Shown: positions 36,110 to 46,261, counted from the stretch's first letter. The stretch is 64,000 bases of DNA from Betaproteobacteria bacterium (GCA_025356655.1 JANXRW010000013.1:1-64000); one strand, 5' to 3'. Translations and numbers: made by a program. The notes: generated by a model from the sequence alone, not told the origin.

Positions 36110-37288
36110 GTGAACTCCATGATGACGCCTGCCGTGGGCCTATCCGCGAATCACGCAGCCAGGCCACGCCGCCTGCTCTATTTCGTGACCGAGGACTGGT
36201 ACTTCTGGTCTCACCGACTGCCCCTTGCCCTGGCTGCCCAGCAGGCGGGCTGGGAGGTACACCTGCTCACGCGGGTGCGACAGCACGGGGAACGCCTGCG
36301 CCACGCGGGGATCTCCGTCACCCCGCTGGAACTGGCGCGCTCGGGGCGCCATCCGCTGCGCGAACTGCGCACGGTGCTCCAGGTGATCTCCGCCTACCGG
36401 CGCCTGCGCCCACAACTCGTGCACCAGGTGGCCATCAAACCGGTGCTCTACGGCTGCCTGGCGGCATGGCTCACCGGGGTGCCCGCCCAGGTCAACGCCC
36501 TCGCGGGTTTGGGCTACGTCTTCAGTTCGCGCGATCGTTTAGCCCAGGTGCTGCGCCCACTGCTGCGACTCGCCTTCCGTCTGCTGCTCGACAGGGAGCG
36601 CACGCGGGTCATTTTGCAGAACCCGGACGACGAAGCGTTGCTGCTACGAGCGGGTCTGATCGATCCGAGGCGCACGGTGATCGTCCGGGGTTCCGGGGTA
36701 GACCCCCTGGTCTTCACGCCGGCGCCGGCGCCAGAGGGAGAGCCTCTGGTGGTCCTTCCGGCCCGCCTGCTCTGGGACAAGGGGGTTGGCGAATTCGTCG
36801 AAGCCGCACGAATATTACGCGAACACGGAGTGAGCGCTCGCTTTGCCTTGGTGGGCGATCCGGATCCGCAGAATCCGGCCAGCATCCCCCGGGACCAGCT
36901 CGAGGCGTGGCGAGCCGAGGGCGCAGTGGAACTCTGGGGGTGGCGGGAGGACATGCCGGCGGTTTTTCGTCAATGCAGCATCGTTTGCCTTCCCTCCTAC
37001 CGGGAAGGGCTGCCCAAGGGCCTCATCGATGCCGCGGCGGCCGGCCTTGCCCTGGTGACTTGCGACGTGCCGGGTTGCCGAGAGGTCGTGCGCGACGGAG
37101 ATAACGGCCTACTGGTGCCCGCTCGCGATAGTGCTGCGCTCGCAGCAGCGCTCCTCCGGTTGCTGGAGGATCCGCCGCTCCGGGCACGCTTCGGCGAGCG
37201 CTCGCGCGCGCGGGCGGCGGCGGAGTTCTCTGTGCAGAGGGTGGTGCAGGACACCCTGGCGGTCTACGCGGGGCTTTCCCCGCCATGA
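36110..37288 (+). CDS. Family-4 (GT-B) glycosyltransferase
   Basis: This 392-aa protein carries the GT4 core: VHQVAIKPVLYG, then LPARLLWDKGVGEFVEAA and SYREGLPKGLIDAAAAG with the EGLPKGLIDA donor motif, typical of WbpH/CapM-type enzymes. The start is set at GTG 36110 because AGGAGA lies 7 nt upstream. ATG 36071 would start earlier and has no comparable site. It ends in ATGA with a truncated epimerase, which suggests an original GT plus epimerase pair. Confidence 0.87.
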   Translation: MNSMMTPAVGLSANHAARPRRLLYFVTEDWYFWSHRLPLALAAQQAGWEVHLLTRVRQHGERLRHAGISVTPLELARSGRHPLRELRTVLQVISAYRRLRPQLVHQVAIKPVLYGCLAAWLTGVPAQVNALAGLGYVFSSRDRLAQVLRPLLRLAFRLLLDRERTRVILQNPDDEALLLRAGLIDPRRTVIVRGSGVDPLVFTPAPAPEGEPLVVLPARLLWDKGVGEFVEAARILREHGVSARFALVGDPDPQNPASIPRDQLEAWRAEGAVELWGWREDMPAVFRQCSIVCLPSYREGLPKGLIDAAAAGLALVTCDVPGCREVVRDGDNGLLVPARDSAALAAALLRLLEDPPLRARFGERSRARAAAEFSVQRVVQDTLAVYAGLSPP

Positions 37289-37345
37289 CCTTGCTGGTCA
37301 CGGGCGCAACGGGGTTCGTTGGGCGCCGCTGTTGCGGCCCCTGGC
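37285..37345 (+). pseudogene. Truncated NAD-dependent epimerase, N-terminus only
   Basis: The frame starting at ATG 37285 reads MTLLVTGATGFVGRR, the glycine-rich dinucleotide fold of an extended SDR epimerase. After about 15 codons all similarity stops, so catalytic Tyr and Lys are absent and the gene cannot work. The ATGA overlap with the GT4 gene shows that it once belonged to the operon. The break point abuts sequence from a DUF4143 gene. Confidence 0.65.
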
Positions 37346-37369
37346 GTAGCCCAAGTTGTGCGGCCGTGC

Positions 37370-38000
37370 GGGAACTGGGTCGAGGCGGCCTTCGCCGGAT
37401 CACCCCGTCAGGCGGGGCCCAGCGTTCTCGGTGCATACCTGGTGGAGGCGGTGCTGGGCGGCAGACCTGGCTGCTCCAGTCTGTTGACGCGCTCCTTCGG
37501 CGCGACGTGCGCGAACTGGCGCTGGCGCGGGTCGCAAGGCAAATGTGCAACTACCGCCGCCTGGGCGTTCAAGTGGGCCTGGACGGAGAGACGACCCTCC
37601 GCTACGTCAGCGCCATTGAGCCGATGGACCTGCTGCGCCGCGTCGAGCCCTGGTCCGGCAACCACCTCAGCCGGTGGGTGGGGACACCCGAGTTCTAGCT
37701 GGTGGACTCCGGTCTGCTGGCCAGCCTGCAGGACCTGGAAGCGCCGAGATCGCCGCGGATCACAACCGGTTCGGTGCCGTGTTGGAGCGGTTCGTCTGCG
37801 CGGAATTGGCGAAGCACGCCACCAGGTCCGATGCGAATTACGGCCTGCTGCACTACCGCGACGCCGATGGATTCGAGATCGATGTGGTCATCGAGAACGG
37901 CGCCGGCCTGCTGGCTTCCTGCGCTGCAATGGCGGCCAAGCCCTGCTGCGAGGCGAGGGGCTGTGCGCACTGCCCGTGGCCAGCCTATGGGGACCATGGT
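37370..38000 (+). pseudogene. Broken DUF4143/AAA-type ATPase gene, C-terminal part
   Basis: Joined across frames, this stretch reads RDVRELALARVAR, then TLRYVSAIEPMDLLRRVEPWSGN, a stop (37696-37698), LVDSGLLASLQ, then in another frame FGAVLERFVCAELAKHA and LLHYRDADGFEIDVVIENG, and finally GEGLCALPVASLWG. These segments match the DUF4143 domain of ATPases of unknown function. At least two frameshifts and one stop inactivate it, and the N-terminal ATPase domain is missing. It ends against the histidine-kinase gene. Confidence 0.6.
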
Positions 38001-38005
38001 GCCGC

Positions 38006-41000
38006 TCAGGAGCCCGGCAGCGTGGGCGCGCTGGGTTGCGCCGGATCCGGCGCGCAGGGAAGCAGAAAGCTCACCCGGGCGCCGCCCCCCTCGACATGCT
38101 CCGCCCAGATGCGTCCTTGATGCTGAGCCACGATTTCCCGGCAGATGGACAAGCCCAGGCCTGTGCCGCCGGCGCCGCTGCGCGTCTTGCTGCTCTGTAC
38201 GAACTTGTCAAAAACCTCCTCGAGTTCGCCCTCGGGTATGCCGACTCCTTGGTCAGTGACCCGCAACATCACCGCCTGGCGGGGCGCCTGGGGCCCTTCC
38301 CCACCCAGGGTGACCGGCAGTAGCTCCAGGGTCACGGACTTGTGCGCCGGGGTGAATTTCAGCGCGTTGGAGATGAGATTGCGTAGCACTTGCCCGATGC
38401 GGTCGGAATCGCACCACGCCCGCAAGGACGTGCCCGCGTCAATAAAATCGAGGCCAACCGACCGCCCGCGGGCCAGCTCAGCAAATTCCGCCACGGCCTC
38501 CCGCACCGCCTCGGCGAGGTCATAGGCACGCATATGGTAGACGGTCGCGCCCGCCTCCAGCTTGGAGAGATCGAGCAAGTCGTTGAGCAAGCGCAGCAGG
38601 CGCTCGCCCCCCGCATCGATGTTGCGCAGGTAATGAAGCAGGCGCGGGAGTTCGCCACGGCCCGCCTCGATACGCTCGACGCCCAGGCGGGCAAAGGACA
38701 GGATGGCATGCATGGGCGTGCGCAGTTCGTGGGACATGTTGGCGAGGAACTCCGACTTGGCGCGATTCGCGCGCTCGGCCTCGTCGCGCGCCCGGATGAG
38801 GTCCCCGGCATGCTCCTGTAGAAGTGCCTGCAGGTCATCGCGATGCCTGCGCAGTTCCTCACGCGCCCAAAGTTCCTCAGTGGCATCGCGCCCAACGCCG
38901 CGGTAACCCCGGAAGCGCCCCTCGGGACCGAAGACGGGTTCCCCGCTCACGCTCAGCCACACCGTCGAGCCGTCTTTTCCCGTGCGCGAATAAACGAAAT
39001 CCCGGTAAGGCTCGTGGCGCAGGCAAATCTCGCGGTGCGCCTGCCAATCGACGTTCGACTGACTGACCCCGGGCAGGTCCCAGCGCGTCATGCCGATCCC
39101 CTCATCGCGGGAGTAGCCATGCCCCTGGGCCACGGGGAAGTGGGGGAGCTCAGTGAAGCGAAACTGTTCGTCCTGCTCCCAGAACCAGTCCGAGGTAAGC
39201 TGGAGAAGACTTCGGAAGCGCTCCTCGCTCTCGCGCAGGGCGAGTTCTGCGCGTTTCCGTGGGGTGATGTCCTGGGCCGTCCCCCAGAGGAGGGGCCCCC
39301 GCCCGGTCACTCGGGTGGCTTGGGCTTGCACACGTATCCAAGTCTCGCGCCCGGTGACGGTGACCATGGGCAGTTCAGCCTCCCAGGGCGTGCCGCGGCT
39401 GGCTACCTCGCGCAGCGCCTCGGTGATGCGCTGGCGCGCAGACTCCGGGTAGAGTTGCAGCACGCTCTGGAGGTCGATGTCACGGCCCCGGGGCCAATCG
39501 TGCAGCGCGTAGGTTCCCTCGGTCCAGGACAGTACCTGGGTGTCGGTGTCGAGTTCCCACCCGCCGATTTGCGCCGTGCGCTCGGTCTGATTCAGCAGGC
39601 CCGCGCTGCGCGTCAGTTCCTCTTCGGCTTGCTTGCGCGCCGAGATGTCTTGCACCTGCGCGGTGGTGTAGGTCACCTGGCCCTGGCTGTCCCGCACGGC
39701 CGCAACATTCAGCAGCACCCAGAGCCAGCTCCCATCCTTGCGCCGGTAGCGCTTTTCGATCTGGAAGCTCTCGATCTCGCCGGCGAGCAGGCGGTCGTTG
39801 AGTCGCGTGTCCAGGACCAGCTCTTCGGCAACACTGATTTCTGCGAAGGTCAGCGCGCACAGCTCCGCTTCGCTGTAGCCCAACATTTGGCAGAGGGCTC
39901 GGTTCGCCTGCATAAAGCGGCCTTGCCGGGACACCAGCGTGACACCGATGGGGGCAAAGTCGAAGGCACTGCGAAACCGCGCCTCGCTCTCGCGCAGGAT
40001 CTCCTCCTGGCGACGCAGGTGCGTAATGTCGTCCGCAGAGCTGAAGAGCCCGACCACCTCCCCCGACGGCAGGCGATCGGGCACGAGTTCAACACGCAAG
40101 ATTCTTGCGCCACCAGAGCCTTCCATACGCCGCTCGAAATTCACGCGCTGACCGGACAGGGCGCTCTGCACGTGCTCGTGGACGAGCGGGTAGGCGATGG
40201 GGTCCACCACATCGGCCAGGTGATGCCCGATCAACGCATCGAGGGGCCGCGAGTACAAAGCCTGGAAGGCCCGGTTGCAGAACAGGATCCGTTGCGAGCG
40301 GTCCACGTAGCACATGCAGGATGCGGCATTGTCAGTGATCAATTGAAGCCGGCGGGCACGCGCCACGGCCTGTTCCGTGAGTCCCGCATTGGTCTGCTCG
40401 AGTTGGTGCAGGAGCCGGCGCCGGGCGGCCTCGGAGCGAGCGCGCAGGTAGTCGGTACGCCGCAGGACAGCAGCCGCCCACCAGATGCACGCCACCAGCA
40501 CGGCGACGGCTGCGAGTGCTGAGGAGGCGATCCCGGCGTCATGGCTGTACCATCCCCAGCGCTCGCCCAGAACCCGCGGGAAATTCAGGAGCGGAATGGC
40601 CACCAGGGTCGCCAGGAGCAGTCGGCGTGCCACCAGGGCGCTGCTCCTCGACCCGCTCAGGACGCGCAGCAGGCCGCGGCGCCCCCCCGAACCGAGTATC
40701 GCCAGCGCGACGGCAAACATCCCCAGCGCCGCGTCGGGCCCCACGGGCACCTGCACCAGCGCATCCAGCCCCAGGGAATTACCCAACAAGTAGCGCAGCA
40801 GCGTGGCCAGCATCGGAACTGCGGCGGCGAGCGCCAGCCCCTGCACTAGCCAGGGGCGCCAGGGTGGGCGCTGTTCGGCAAGGAGCAACGCAGGGCTCAG
40901 ACAGACGATGGCGAAGGCTGCCGAGGCCGACATGGGCCGAGGCGATATCACCCCCGGAAGGACACTCTGCGACAGATCCAGGTCGAGGCCAAGAAAGGGC

Positions 41001-41353
41001 TCGACGAGGCGCAGCGTCGAGAGGATCAACGCGGGCCAGACCAGTAACGAAGCCAGGCTTGGCCAGGATGGCCGCAAACCGATGGCCAGACCCAACAACA
41101 CCAAGCACAGGGCCGCGTTCGTAGCCGCGCCCGGAACGCCCAGGAGGCGGGCACTGTGCGCGCCGCCGAAGCGCCAATAGTCCACCAAGGCGAGCATACC
41201 CGACAGCGCGGCGACGGCGCCCAGGCCCTGCACCCAGATCAGCGCCGATTGCGATTCCCGTCGACCGGCGGACACCGCTTCCAGTCGCCGACTCGTGTAC
41301 AGACCGCTCTCCTCTCCAGGCCGTGACGGTGGCAAGGACCCCCTCCTGGACAA
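38006..41353 (-). CDS. Membrane-anchored hybrid-less sensor histidine kinase with four PAS domains
   Basis: This 1115-aa protein has about eight membrane helices in residues 35-300, then four PAS domains (roughly 335-455, 462-585, 590-710, 712-840), seen as repeats such as QRILFCNRAFQALY and DITPRKRAELALRESEERF. The kinase core follows with His875 in SHELRTP and N, G1 and G2 boxes (LISNALKF, DQGVGIPEG, GTGLGLSI). There is no receiver domain, and no response regulator lies beside it. It reads toward the glycan locus and away from trpE. Confidence 0.9.
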   Translation of the reverse strand: MSRRGSLPPSRPGEESGLYTSRRLEAVSAGRRESQSALIWVQGLGAVAALSGMLALVDYWRFGGAHSARLLGVPGAATNAALCLVLLGLAIGLRPSWPSLASLLVWPALILSTLRLVEPFLGLDLDLSQSVLPGVISPRPMSASAAFAIVCLSPALLLAEQRPPWRPWLVQGLALAAAVPMLATLLRYLLGNSLGLDALVQVPVGPDAALGMFAVALAILGSGGRRGLLRVLSGSRSSALVARRLLLATLVAIPLLNFPRVLGERWGWYSHDAGIASSALAAVAVLVACIWWAAAVLRRTDYLRARSEAARRRLLHQLEQTNAGLTEQAVARARRLQLITDNAASCMCYVDRSQRILFCNRAFQALYSRPLDALIGHHLADVVDPIAYPLVHEHVQSALSGQRVNFERRMEGSGGARILRVELVPDRLPSGEVVGLFSSADDITHLRRQEEILRESEARFRSAFDFAPIGVTLVSRQGRFMQANRALCQMLGYSEAELCALTFAEISVAEELVLDTRLNDRLLAGEIESFQIEKRYRRKDGSWLWVLLNVAAVRDSQGQVTYTTAQVQDISARKQAEEELTRSAGLLNQTERTAQIGGWELDTDTQVLSWTEGTYALHDWPRGRDIDLQSVLQLYPESARQRITEALREVASRGTPWEAELPMVTVTGRETWIRVQAQATRVTGRGPLLWGTAQDITPRKRAELALRESEERFRSLLQLTSDWFWEQDEQFRFTELPHFPVAQGHGYSRDEGIGMTRWDLPGVSQSNVDWQAHREICLRHEPYRDFVYSRTGKDGSTVWLSVSGEPVFGPEGRFRGYRGVGRDATEELWAREELRRHRDDLQALLQEHAGDLIRARDEAERANRAKSEFLANMSHELRTPMHAILSFARLGVERIEAGRGELPRLLHYLRNIDAGGERLLRLLNDLLDLSKLEAGATVYHMRAYDLAEAVREAVAEFAELARGRSVGLDFIDAGTSLRAWCDSDRIGQVLRNLISNALKFTPAHKSVTLELLPVTLGGEGPQAPRQAVMLRVTDQGVGIPEGELEEVFDKFVQSSKTRSGAGGTGLGLSICREIVAQHQGRIWAEHVEGGGARVSFLLPCAPDPAQPSAPTLPGS

Positions 41354-41397
41354 CTCGCTAACGACCGGCCAGGATCAACCTTGAGCAGCGTCGGTGA

Positions 41398-42876
41398 TCA
41401 CGGTTCCGCGGTGAGCCCCAGCCCCGCGTGAGCCATCTCCGCAGCACGGAGCACGGCGCGGGCCTTGCTCTGGGTTTCCGCCCACTCCAACTCGGGCACG
41501 GAGTCGGCGACGATACCGGCACCCGCCTGCACGTAGAGCCGGCCACCTTTGATGACCGCCGTACGGATGGCGATGGCCAAATCCATATCGCCGTTGAAGC
41601 CGAGATAGCCTACCGCACCCGCATAGATGCCTCGACGGCTGGGCTCCAGTTCGTCGATGATCTCCATGGCGCGCACCTTCGCCGCGCCAGACACGGTCCC
41701 CGCCGGGAAACTTGCCTTCAGCACGTCGAGCGCTGTGAGGCCGGGCTTTAACCTCCCCTCCACGTTGGACACGATGTGCATCACGTGGGAATAACGCTCC
41801 ACCACCATGTTCTCGGTGACACGCACGGTACCCACTTGGGCGACGCGGCCCACATCATTGCGTCCCAGGTCCATGAGCATCACGTGCTCCGCGCGCTCCT
41901 TCGGATCGTCGAGGAGTTCGCGCTCCAGCGCCAGGTCCTCCTCCCGCGTGCCCCCCCGGCGGCGCGTGCCGGCGATGGGACGAAGGGTCACCATGTCGCC
42001 CTCGAGACGCACCAGGATCTCCGGTGAGGCCCCCACCACGTGGAACGCCTCCATGTCGAAGTAGAACATGTAGGGCGACGGGTTCAGGGCGCGCAGCGCC
42101 CGGTACAGAGAAAGGGGCGAAGCCTCGTAGGGGTGGCTGATACGCCGAGACAACACCACCTGCATGATATCTCCGTCGCGAATGTAACGCTTGGCGCGTT
42201 CCACTGCCTCGATGAAGGCATCCTCGCTGAACTCCGACTCTACCCGGGCTGGGGGGTGAACCGCCTCAACGGGCGCGGCAAGCGGTTCTGCCAACTGCCG
42301 AGCCAACTCCCGGAGGCGGGCGCGGGCGCGCTCGAAGGCACCGCCCTCCCGGGGATCGGCATACACCACGAGGTAGAGTTTGCCGGAGAGGTTGTCCACC
42401 ACCGCGAGTTGCTCCGAGAGCAGCAGCAGGATGTCCGGGGTGCCCAGCGCATCGGGCTTTGCCGCCTGGGCTACCCGCCGCTCCACATAGCGCACGGTTT
42501 CATAGCCGAAATACCCCACGAGGCCGCCGCAGAAGCGCGGCAGGCCTTCACGCGGCGCGGCCCGGTAGCGCGCCTGCAGTGCCATCACCCAGGCGAGCGG
42601 GTCGGCCTGCTCCTCCTGCTGCACCAACTGGCCGTGCCGGTACTCGCAGCAGAGGTAGCCGCGCACCTCAAAGCGCGACTCGGCCGCTAGGCCGATGAAG
42701 GAATACCGGCCGAAGCGCTCGCCACCTTGGACCGACTCCAGCAGGTAGGTGTAAGGCTTGGCGGCAAGTTTCAGGTACACCGACAGCGGTGTATCGAGGT
42801 CGGCAAAGGTCTCCAAAACGAGGGGAATGCGATTAAAGCCCCGGGCAGCAAGCTGCAGGAATTCGGATTCGGTCAT
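41398..42876 (-). CDS. trpE: Anthranilate synthase component I
   Basis: This enzyme makes anthranilate from chorismate in tryptophan synthesis with ammonia from TrpG. The 492-aa protein begins [23 protein letters not shown] and carries the chorismate-binding C-terminal domain ([54 protein letters not shown]). GTG 42888 would add four residues. No TrpG partner lies in the window. No leader peptide or attenuator was recognised in the 140 bp between trpE and gph. Confidence 0.97.
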   Translation of the reverse strand: MTESEFLQLAARGFNRIPLVLETFADLDTPLSVYLKLAAKPYTYLLESVQGGERFGRYSFIGLAAESRFEVRGYLCCEYRHGQLVQQEEQADPLAWVMALQARYRAAPREGLPRFCGGLVGYFGYETVRYVERRVAQAAKPDALGTPDILLLLSEQLAVVDNLSGKLYLVVYADPREGGAFERARARLRELARQLAEPLAAPVEAVHPPARVESEFSEDAFIEAVERAKRYIRDGDIMQVVLSRRISHPYEASPLSLYRALRALNPSPYMFYFDMEAFHVVGASPEILVRLEGDMVTLRPIAGTRRRGGTREEDLALERELLDDPKERAEHVMLMDLGRNDVGRVAQVGTVRVTENMVVERYSHVMHIVSNVEGRLKPGLTALDVLKASFPAGTVSGAAKVRAMEIIDELEPSRRGIYAGAVGYLGFNGDMDLAIAIRTAVIKGGRLYVQAGAGIVADSVPELEWAETQSKARAVLRAAEMAHAGLGLTAEP

Positions 42877-43014
42877 GTACAACTCCACGTGGGCGCCGAC
42901 GGATCAGGCGCGAGGGCTGGACTTAGGCGGTCAGCGCGGCTGCACAGGAGCGGCGCCAGCACCGGGTTGCAGCGCAGAGCGGTCGGGGCAGGGCCGGTGG
43001 CGACAGGCTCGGAG

Positions 43015-43713
43015 TCATGGACGCGACGGGGAGCGAAGGAAGGAGGGCAATTCCTCCAGACGATCCACTATAGCATCGGGGCCTAGGCTGCGCACATCCC
43101 CTTCCCCACAGTAGCCATAGGAGACGCACACTACCGGGGACCCGGCGGCGCGGGCGCAAAGCACGTCATTGGCGGAGTCTCCCACCATGAGCAGGCGCTC
43201 GGGATCGAGCCCGGCCTGGGCGCAGCAGGCCAGCAACGGCGCAGGGTCCGGCTTGCGCGTGGGCAGGTCATCACCGCTGAGGACGAGGTCGAAGAACGGC
43301 GCCAGCGCGCAATGCGCCAGGAGCGGGCGGGTGAAGGCCGCTGCCTTGTTGGTGACGCAGTAGAGGCGCAGGCCCTGGGCGCGCAGGCCCCTGAGCAACT
43401 CCAGCGCCCCCGGATAGGGCCGTGAAGCGCGCAGGAAATGCTCGCGGTAGTGTTGGATGAAGGACTCAAGGCCTCGGCTGGCCAGTTCGGGCGCTGGCTC
43501 TCCCGCCTGCTCGCCGGTGATCAGGCGCTTGGTCAGGCGTGCAATCCCATCGCCAACGAAGCCGCGTACCCGGGCCAGATCCGCGCTAGGACGGCCCAGG
43601 TCGGCGAGCATCTGGTTGGCGGCCGCGGCGATATCCGGCAGCGTGTCCACCAGCGTCCCGTCCAGATCGAAGGCGACTGCTCCCAAGTCCCAGGGTGGCG
43701 CACGGCGGCTCAT
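43015..43713 (-). CDS. gph: Phosphoglycolate phosphatase (HAD superfamily)
   Basis: This 232-aa HAD phosphatase removes phosphate from 2-phosphoglycolate. The nucleophile motif is VAFDLDGTLVDTLPDI (Asp pair in DLDGT), with TNKAAA for motif II and the GDSANDVLCARAAG motif III/IV. The start at 43713 is set by the overlap with the rpe stop (ATGA) and by Met-Ser before the fold. The order rpe-gph-trpE on one strand is conserved in many gammaproteobacteria. Confidence 0.95.
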   Translation of the reverse strand: MSRRAPPWDLGAVAFDLDGTLVDTLPDIAAAANQMLADLGRPSADLARVRGFVGDGIARLTKRLITGEQAGEPAPELASRGLESFIQHYREHFLRASRPYPGALELLRGLRAQGLRLYCVTNKAAAFTRPLLAHCALAPFFDLVLSGDDLPTRKPDPAPLLACCAQAGLDPERLLMVGDSANDVLCARAAGSPVVCVSYGYCGEGDVRSLGPDAIVDRLEELPSFLRSPSRP

Positions 43714-44387
43714 CACGCCTTGCCCGCAGCCAGCGCCCCGCGCAACTCGGCCACCCGCTGGGGATAGTCCGGCGCGCCGAACAGGGCGGAGCCCACGACA
43801 AAGGTGTCGGCTCCGGCAGCGGCCACGGCGGCAATGTTCGAGGGCTTGACCCCGCCGTCGACCTCCAGCCAGATCTCGCGCCCGAGTTTGTCGATGCGCG
43901 CACGCACCGCTGCGACCTTGTCGAGGGTATAGGGAATGAACGCCTGTCCACCGAAGCCAGGGTTGACGGACATGACGAGGACCAGGTCCAGGAGCGGCAG
44001 CACGTGGTCCAGGCAAGCCAGCGGCGTAGCGGGATTGAGCACCAGCCCAGGCCGGCAACCGGCATCGCGGATCAACCGGATGGTCCGGTCCACGTGCTGC
44101 GACGCCTCAGGGTGGAAGCTAATCAGGCTGGCGCCGGCCCGGGCAAAGGCGAGTGCCAGATCGTCCACGGGCTTGACCATGAGGTGCACGTCCAGCGGCG
44201 CCTGCGTCACGCGCGCGATCGCCTCGCAGACCATGGGTCCGATGGTGAGGTTGGGGACGTAGTGGTTGTCCATTACGTCCAGGTGCACCAAGTCGGCGCC
44301 GGCGGCAACCACCTGGGTCACCTCGTCGCCCAGGCGCGCGAAGTCGGCGGAAAGGATACTGGCGGCAATGCGTGCGGGTCGGTTCAT
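43713..44387 (-). CDS. rpe: Ribulose-phosphate 3-epimerase
   Basis: This 224-aa TIM barrel interconverts ribulose-5-phosphate and xylulose-5-phosphate in the pentose phosphate pathway. Signatures are [35 protein letters not shown] and [12 protein letters not shown]. The start MNRPARIAA (44387) gives the usual family length. An upstream GTG would add a 13-residue tail with no family match. The end overlaps gph. Confidence 0.97.
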   Translation of the reverse strand: MNRPARIAASILSADFARLGDEVTQVVAAGADLVHLDVMDNHYVPNLTIGPMVCEAIARVTQAPLDVHLMVKPVDDLALAFARAGASLISFHPEASQHVDRTIRLIRDAGCRPGLVLNPATPLACLDHVLPLLDLVLVMSVNPGFGGQAFIPYTLDKVAAVRARIDKLGREIWLEVDGGVKPSNIAAVAAAGADTFVVGSALFGAPDYPQRVAELRGALAAGKA

Positions 44388-44488
44388 GTGGGTAAACAGT
44401 CGTGGGGCGCCAAATTGTACTGGCAAATGGGGGCCCAGCCGCGGAGCACCCGCTTGTCAGGGCGGAGGAAATCGTGTGCAATGCGGTT

Positions 44489-44872
44489 ATGTCCGAAGCC
44501 AGCAAATACAATATCTCCGTGCGCACACGCGCCACCTACCTCCCCGAGCAGTCGGACGAGGCGGCGGGGCGCTACGTGTTCAGCTATACCATCACGATCA
44601 CCAACACCGGCGACACGACAGCCAAGCTGGTGAGCCGCCACTGGATCATCACTGACGCCGAGGGCCAGGTACAGGAAGTCCGTGGCCTGGGCGTCGTCGG
44701 TGAGCAGCCCGTGCTCCGACCGCAGGAGAGCTTTGAGTACACCAGCGGAGCGGCCATCGCAACGGCCGTGGGCACCATGCGCGGTAGCTATCAGATGAGC
44801 GCGGAGGACGGACACACCTTCGACGCCGTGATCTCCGAGTTCACGCTGAGCGTGCCCAGGGTACTGCACTAG
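44489..44872 (+). CDS. apaG: ApaG domain protein
   Basis: This 127-aa protein matches ApaG (Co2+/Mg2+ efflux-associated family): YNISVRTRATYLPEQSD, then YTITITNTGDTTAKLVSRHWIITDA and VVGEQPVLRPQESFEYTSG. The ATG at 44489 yields the normal size, and the longer open frame from 44402 has no support. It is divergent from rpe, about 100 bp away, where the promoter must lie. The biochemical role of ApaG is unclear. Confidence 0.96.
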   Translation: MSEASKYNISVRTRATYLPEQSDEAAGRYVFSYTITITNTGDTTAKLVSRHWIITDAEGQVQEVRGLGVVGEQPVLRPQESFEYTSGAAIATAVGTMRGSYQMSAEDGHTFDAVISEFTLSVPRVLH

Positions 44873-44938
44873 GCGCCGAGGACCGGCTCCACCGCAGCGC
44901 CCGCACGGACAAGCCTCGCCACAGCCTCAATCCAGCGG

Positions 44939-45055
44939 CTAATCCGGGTCGGGGGGCGTTTCCCGGCGAGCCGACGAGGACCGTGGAAGGGTCCACCATA
45001 CGATGAAAACGAAGATCAGGGCGGCCACGCCCATTTCGATCAGGAACCAGATCAT
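44939..45055 (-). CDS. Small single-helix membrane protein (38 aa)
   Basis: This short frame reads MIWFLIEMGVAALIFVFIVWWTLPR and then a polar tail SSSARRETPPDPD. It has one strong membrane helix and no cleavable leader. Its start codon shares CATG (45053-45056) with the mltA start on the other strand, so either both genes use a shared start point, or one start is wrong. The composition looks real for a small protein but no family was recognised. Confidence 0.45.
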   Translation of the reverse strand: MIWFLIEMGVAALIFVFIVWWTLPRSSSARRETPPDPD

Positions 45056-46244
45056 GTCTTGTCTTTCCCCCGGCGTGCGCGGCAGGGTCGCCTGCGCCGC
45101 CCTACTTTGCCTTGTCGCCTGTGCCAGTGTACCGAAGCCGGCGCCCGCACCGCCAGCGCCCTGCACCTGTGGCACCGCGCCGGCCCCGCCCGCGGAGCAC
45201 CCGCAGCTGCGCCCGGTAGCGTGGAGCGAACTGCCGGGCTGGGCGGAGGATCAGCACGCCGAGGGTCTGCGCGCCTTCCTGCGTGGATGTCCGGCCCTGC
45301 GCGGCGCCCCATGGAAGGCGTTTTGTGGGGCGGCAAGGGCCGAGGAAGGCGCCACCCCGGAACGCCTCCGGGCGTTCCTGGAAGCGCAACTCGTACCCCA
45401 TGCGGTGATCAACGCAGACGGCACGCGGACCGGGCTCATCACTGGCTATTACGAGCCGGTGCTCACGGGTAGCCTCACGCCCAGCGCGCGCTTCCGCTTC
45501 CCGCTGTTGGGCGTACCGCCAGACCTGTTGGTGCTGGATCTCGCCAGCGTCTACCCAGAGGTGAAAGGCCTGCGCCTGCGCGGGCGCTTAGACGGTGCCC
45601 GCGTGGTGCCCTATCCCGACCGCGCGCAGATCGAGGCGGGGGGCACACAGGCCCCGGCGCTCATCTGGCTGGAGGACCGGCTCGATGGCTTCATTCTGGA
45701 AATTCAAGGCTCGGGCAAGGTCCGGCTGGACTCCGGCGAGGTCCTGCGCTTGGCCTACGCGGAGCAGAATGGACACCCCTACCGGGCCATCGGACGGGTG
45801 CTGGTGAGCCGCGGTGAACTCACGGTCGACAAGGCGACCTTGCCGGGCATCCGACTCTGGGCAAACCAACACCCGGAGGCACTGGACGAACTTCTCAGGC
45901 AGAACCCCTCCAAGGTCTTTTTTACGCGTGCCCCGGCCGACGGCGGCGGACCGCGCGGCTCACTGGGTGTGGAACTCACCCCACTGCGCAGCCTTGCCGT
46001 GGACCCTCGGGTCATCACCCTGGGCGCCCCGGTGTTTCTGGCCGGCGATGGCCCCCCAGGATCACCCGCCCTAAACCGGCTGATGGCGGCGCAGGACACC
46101 GGCGGGGCCATCCGAGGTGGCGTGCGGGCCGACGTGTTTTTTGGAACAGGCGATCTGGCAGCCGCACAGGCGGGCGTTCAACGGGGGCGCGGACGACTCT
46201 TCGTGCTACTCCCCCGAGGCATCCCCGAAGAGCTGGCCAACTAA
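45054..46244 (+). CDS. mltA: Membrane-bound lytic murein transglycosylase A (lipoprotein)
   Basis: This 396-aa enzyme cleaves peptidoglycan to 1,6-anhydromuropeptides. The leader ends in the lipobox LVAC, so Cys23 should be lipidated. The MltA domain (GYYEPVLTGSLTPSARFRFPL, LDGFILEIQGSGKVRL) and the C-terminal 3D domain (AAQDTGGAIRGGVRADVFFG) with its catalytic Asp are intact. The leader is the reason for choosing ATG 45054 over 45003. It has a divergent relation with the short membrane ORF. Confidence 0.95.
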   Translation: MSCLSPGVRGRVACAALLCLVACASVPKPAPAPPAPCTCGTAPAPPAEHPQLRPVAWSELPGWAEDQHAEGLRAFLRGCPALRGAPWKAFCGAARAEEGATPERLRAFLEAQLVPHAVINADGTRTGLITGYYEPVLTGSLTPSARFRFPLLGVPPDLLVLDLASVYPEVKGLRLRGRLDGARVVPYPDRAQIEAGGTQAPALIWLEDRLDGFILEIQGSGKVRLDSGEVLRLAYAEQNGHPYRAIGRVLVSRGELTVDKATLPGIRLWANQHPEALDELLRQNPSKVFFTRAPADGGGPRGSLGVELTPLRSLAVDPRVITLGAPVFLAGDGPPGSPALNRLMAAQDTGGAIRGGVRADVFFGTGDLAAAQAGVQRGRGRLFVLLPRGIPEELAN

Positions 46245-46261
46245 TAAGCCGGCCATGGGCT

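Noticed and set aside
42877-43014. Trp attenuator/leader peptide ahead of trpE
   Set aside because: No short ORF with tandem Trp codons or matching alternative hairpins was seen.
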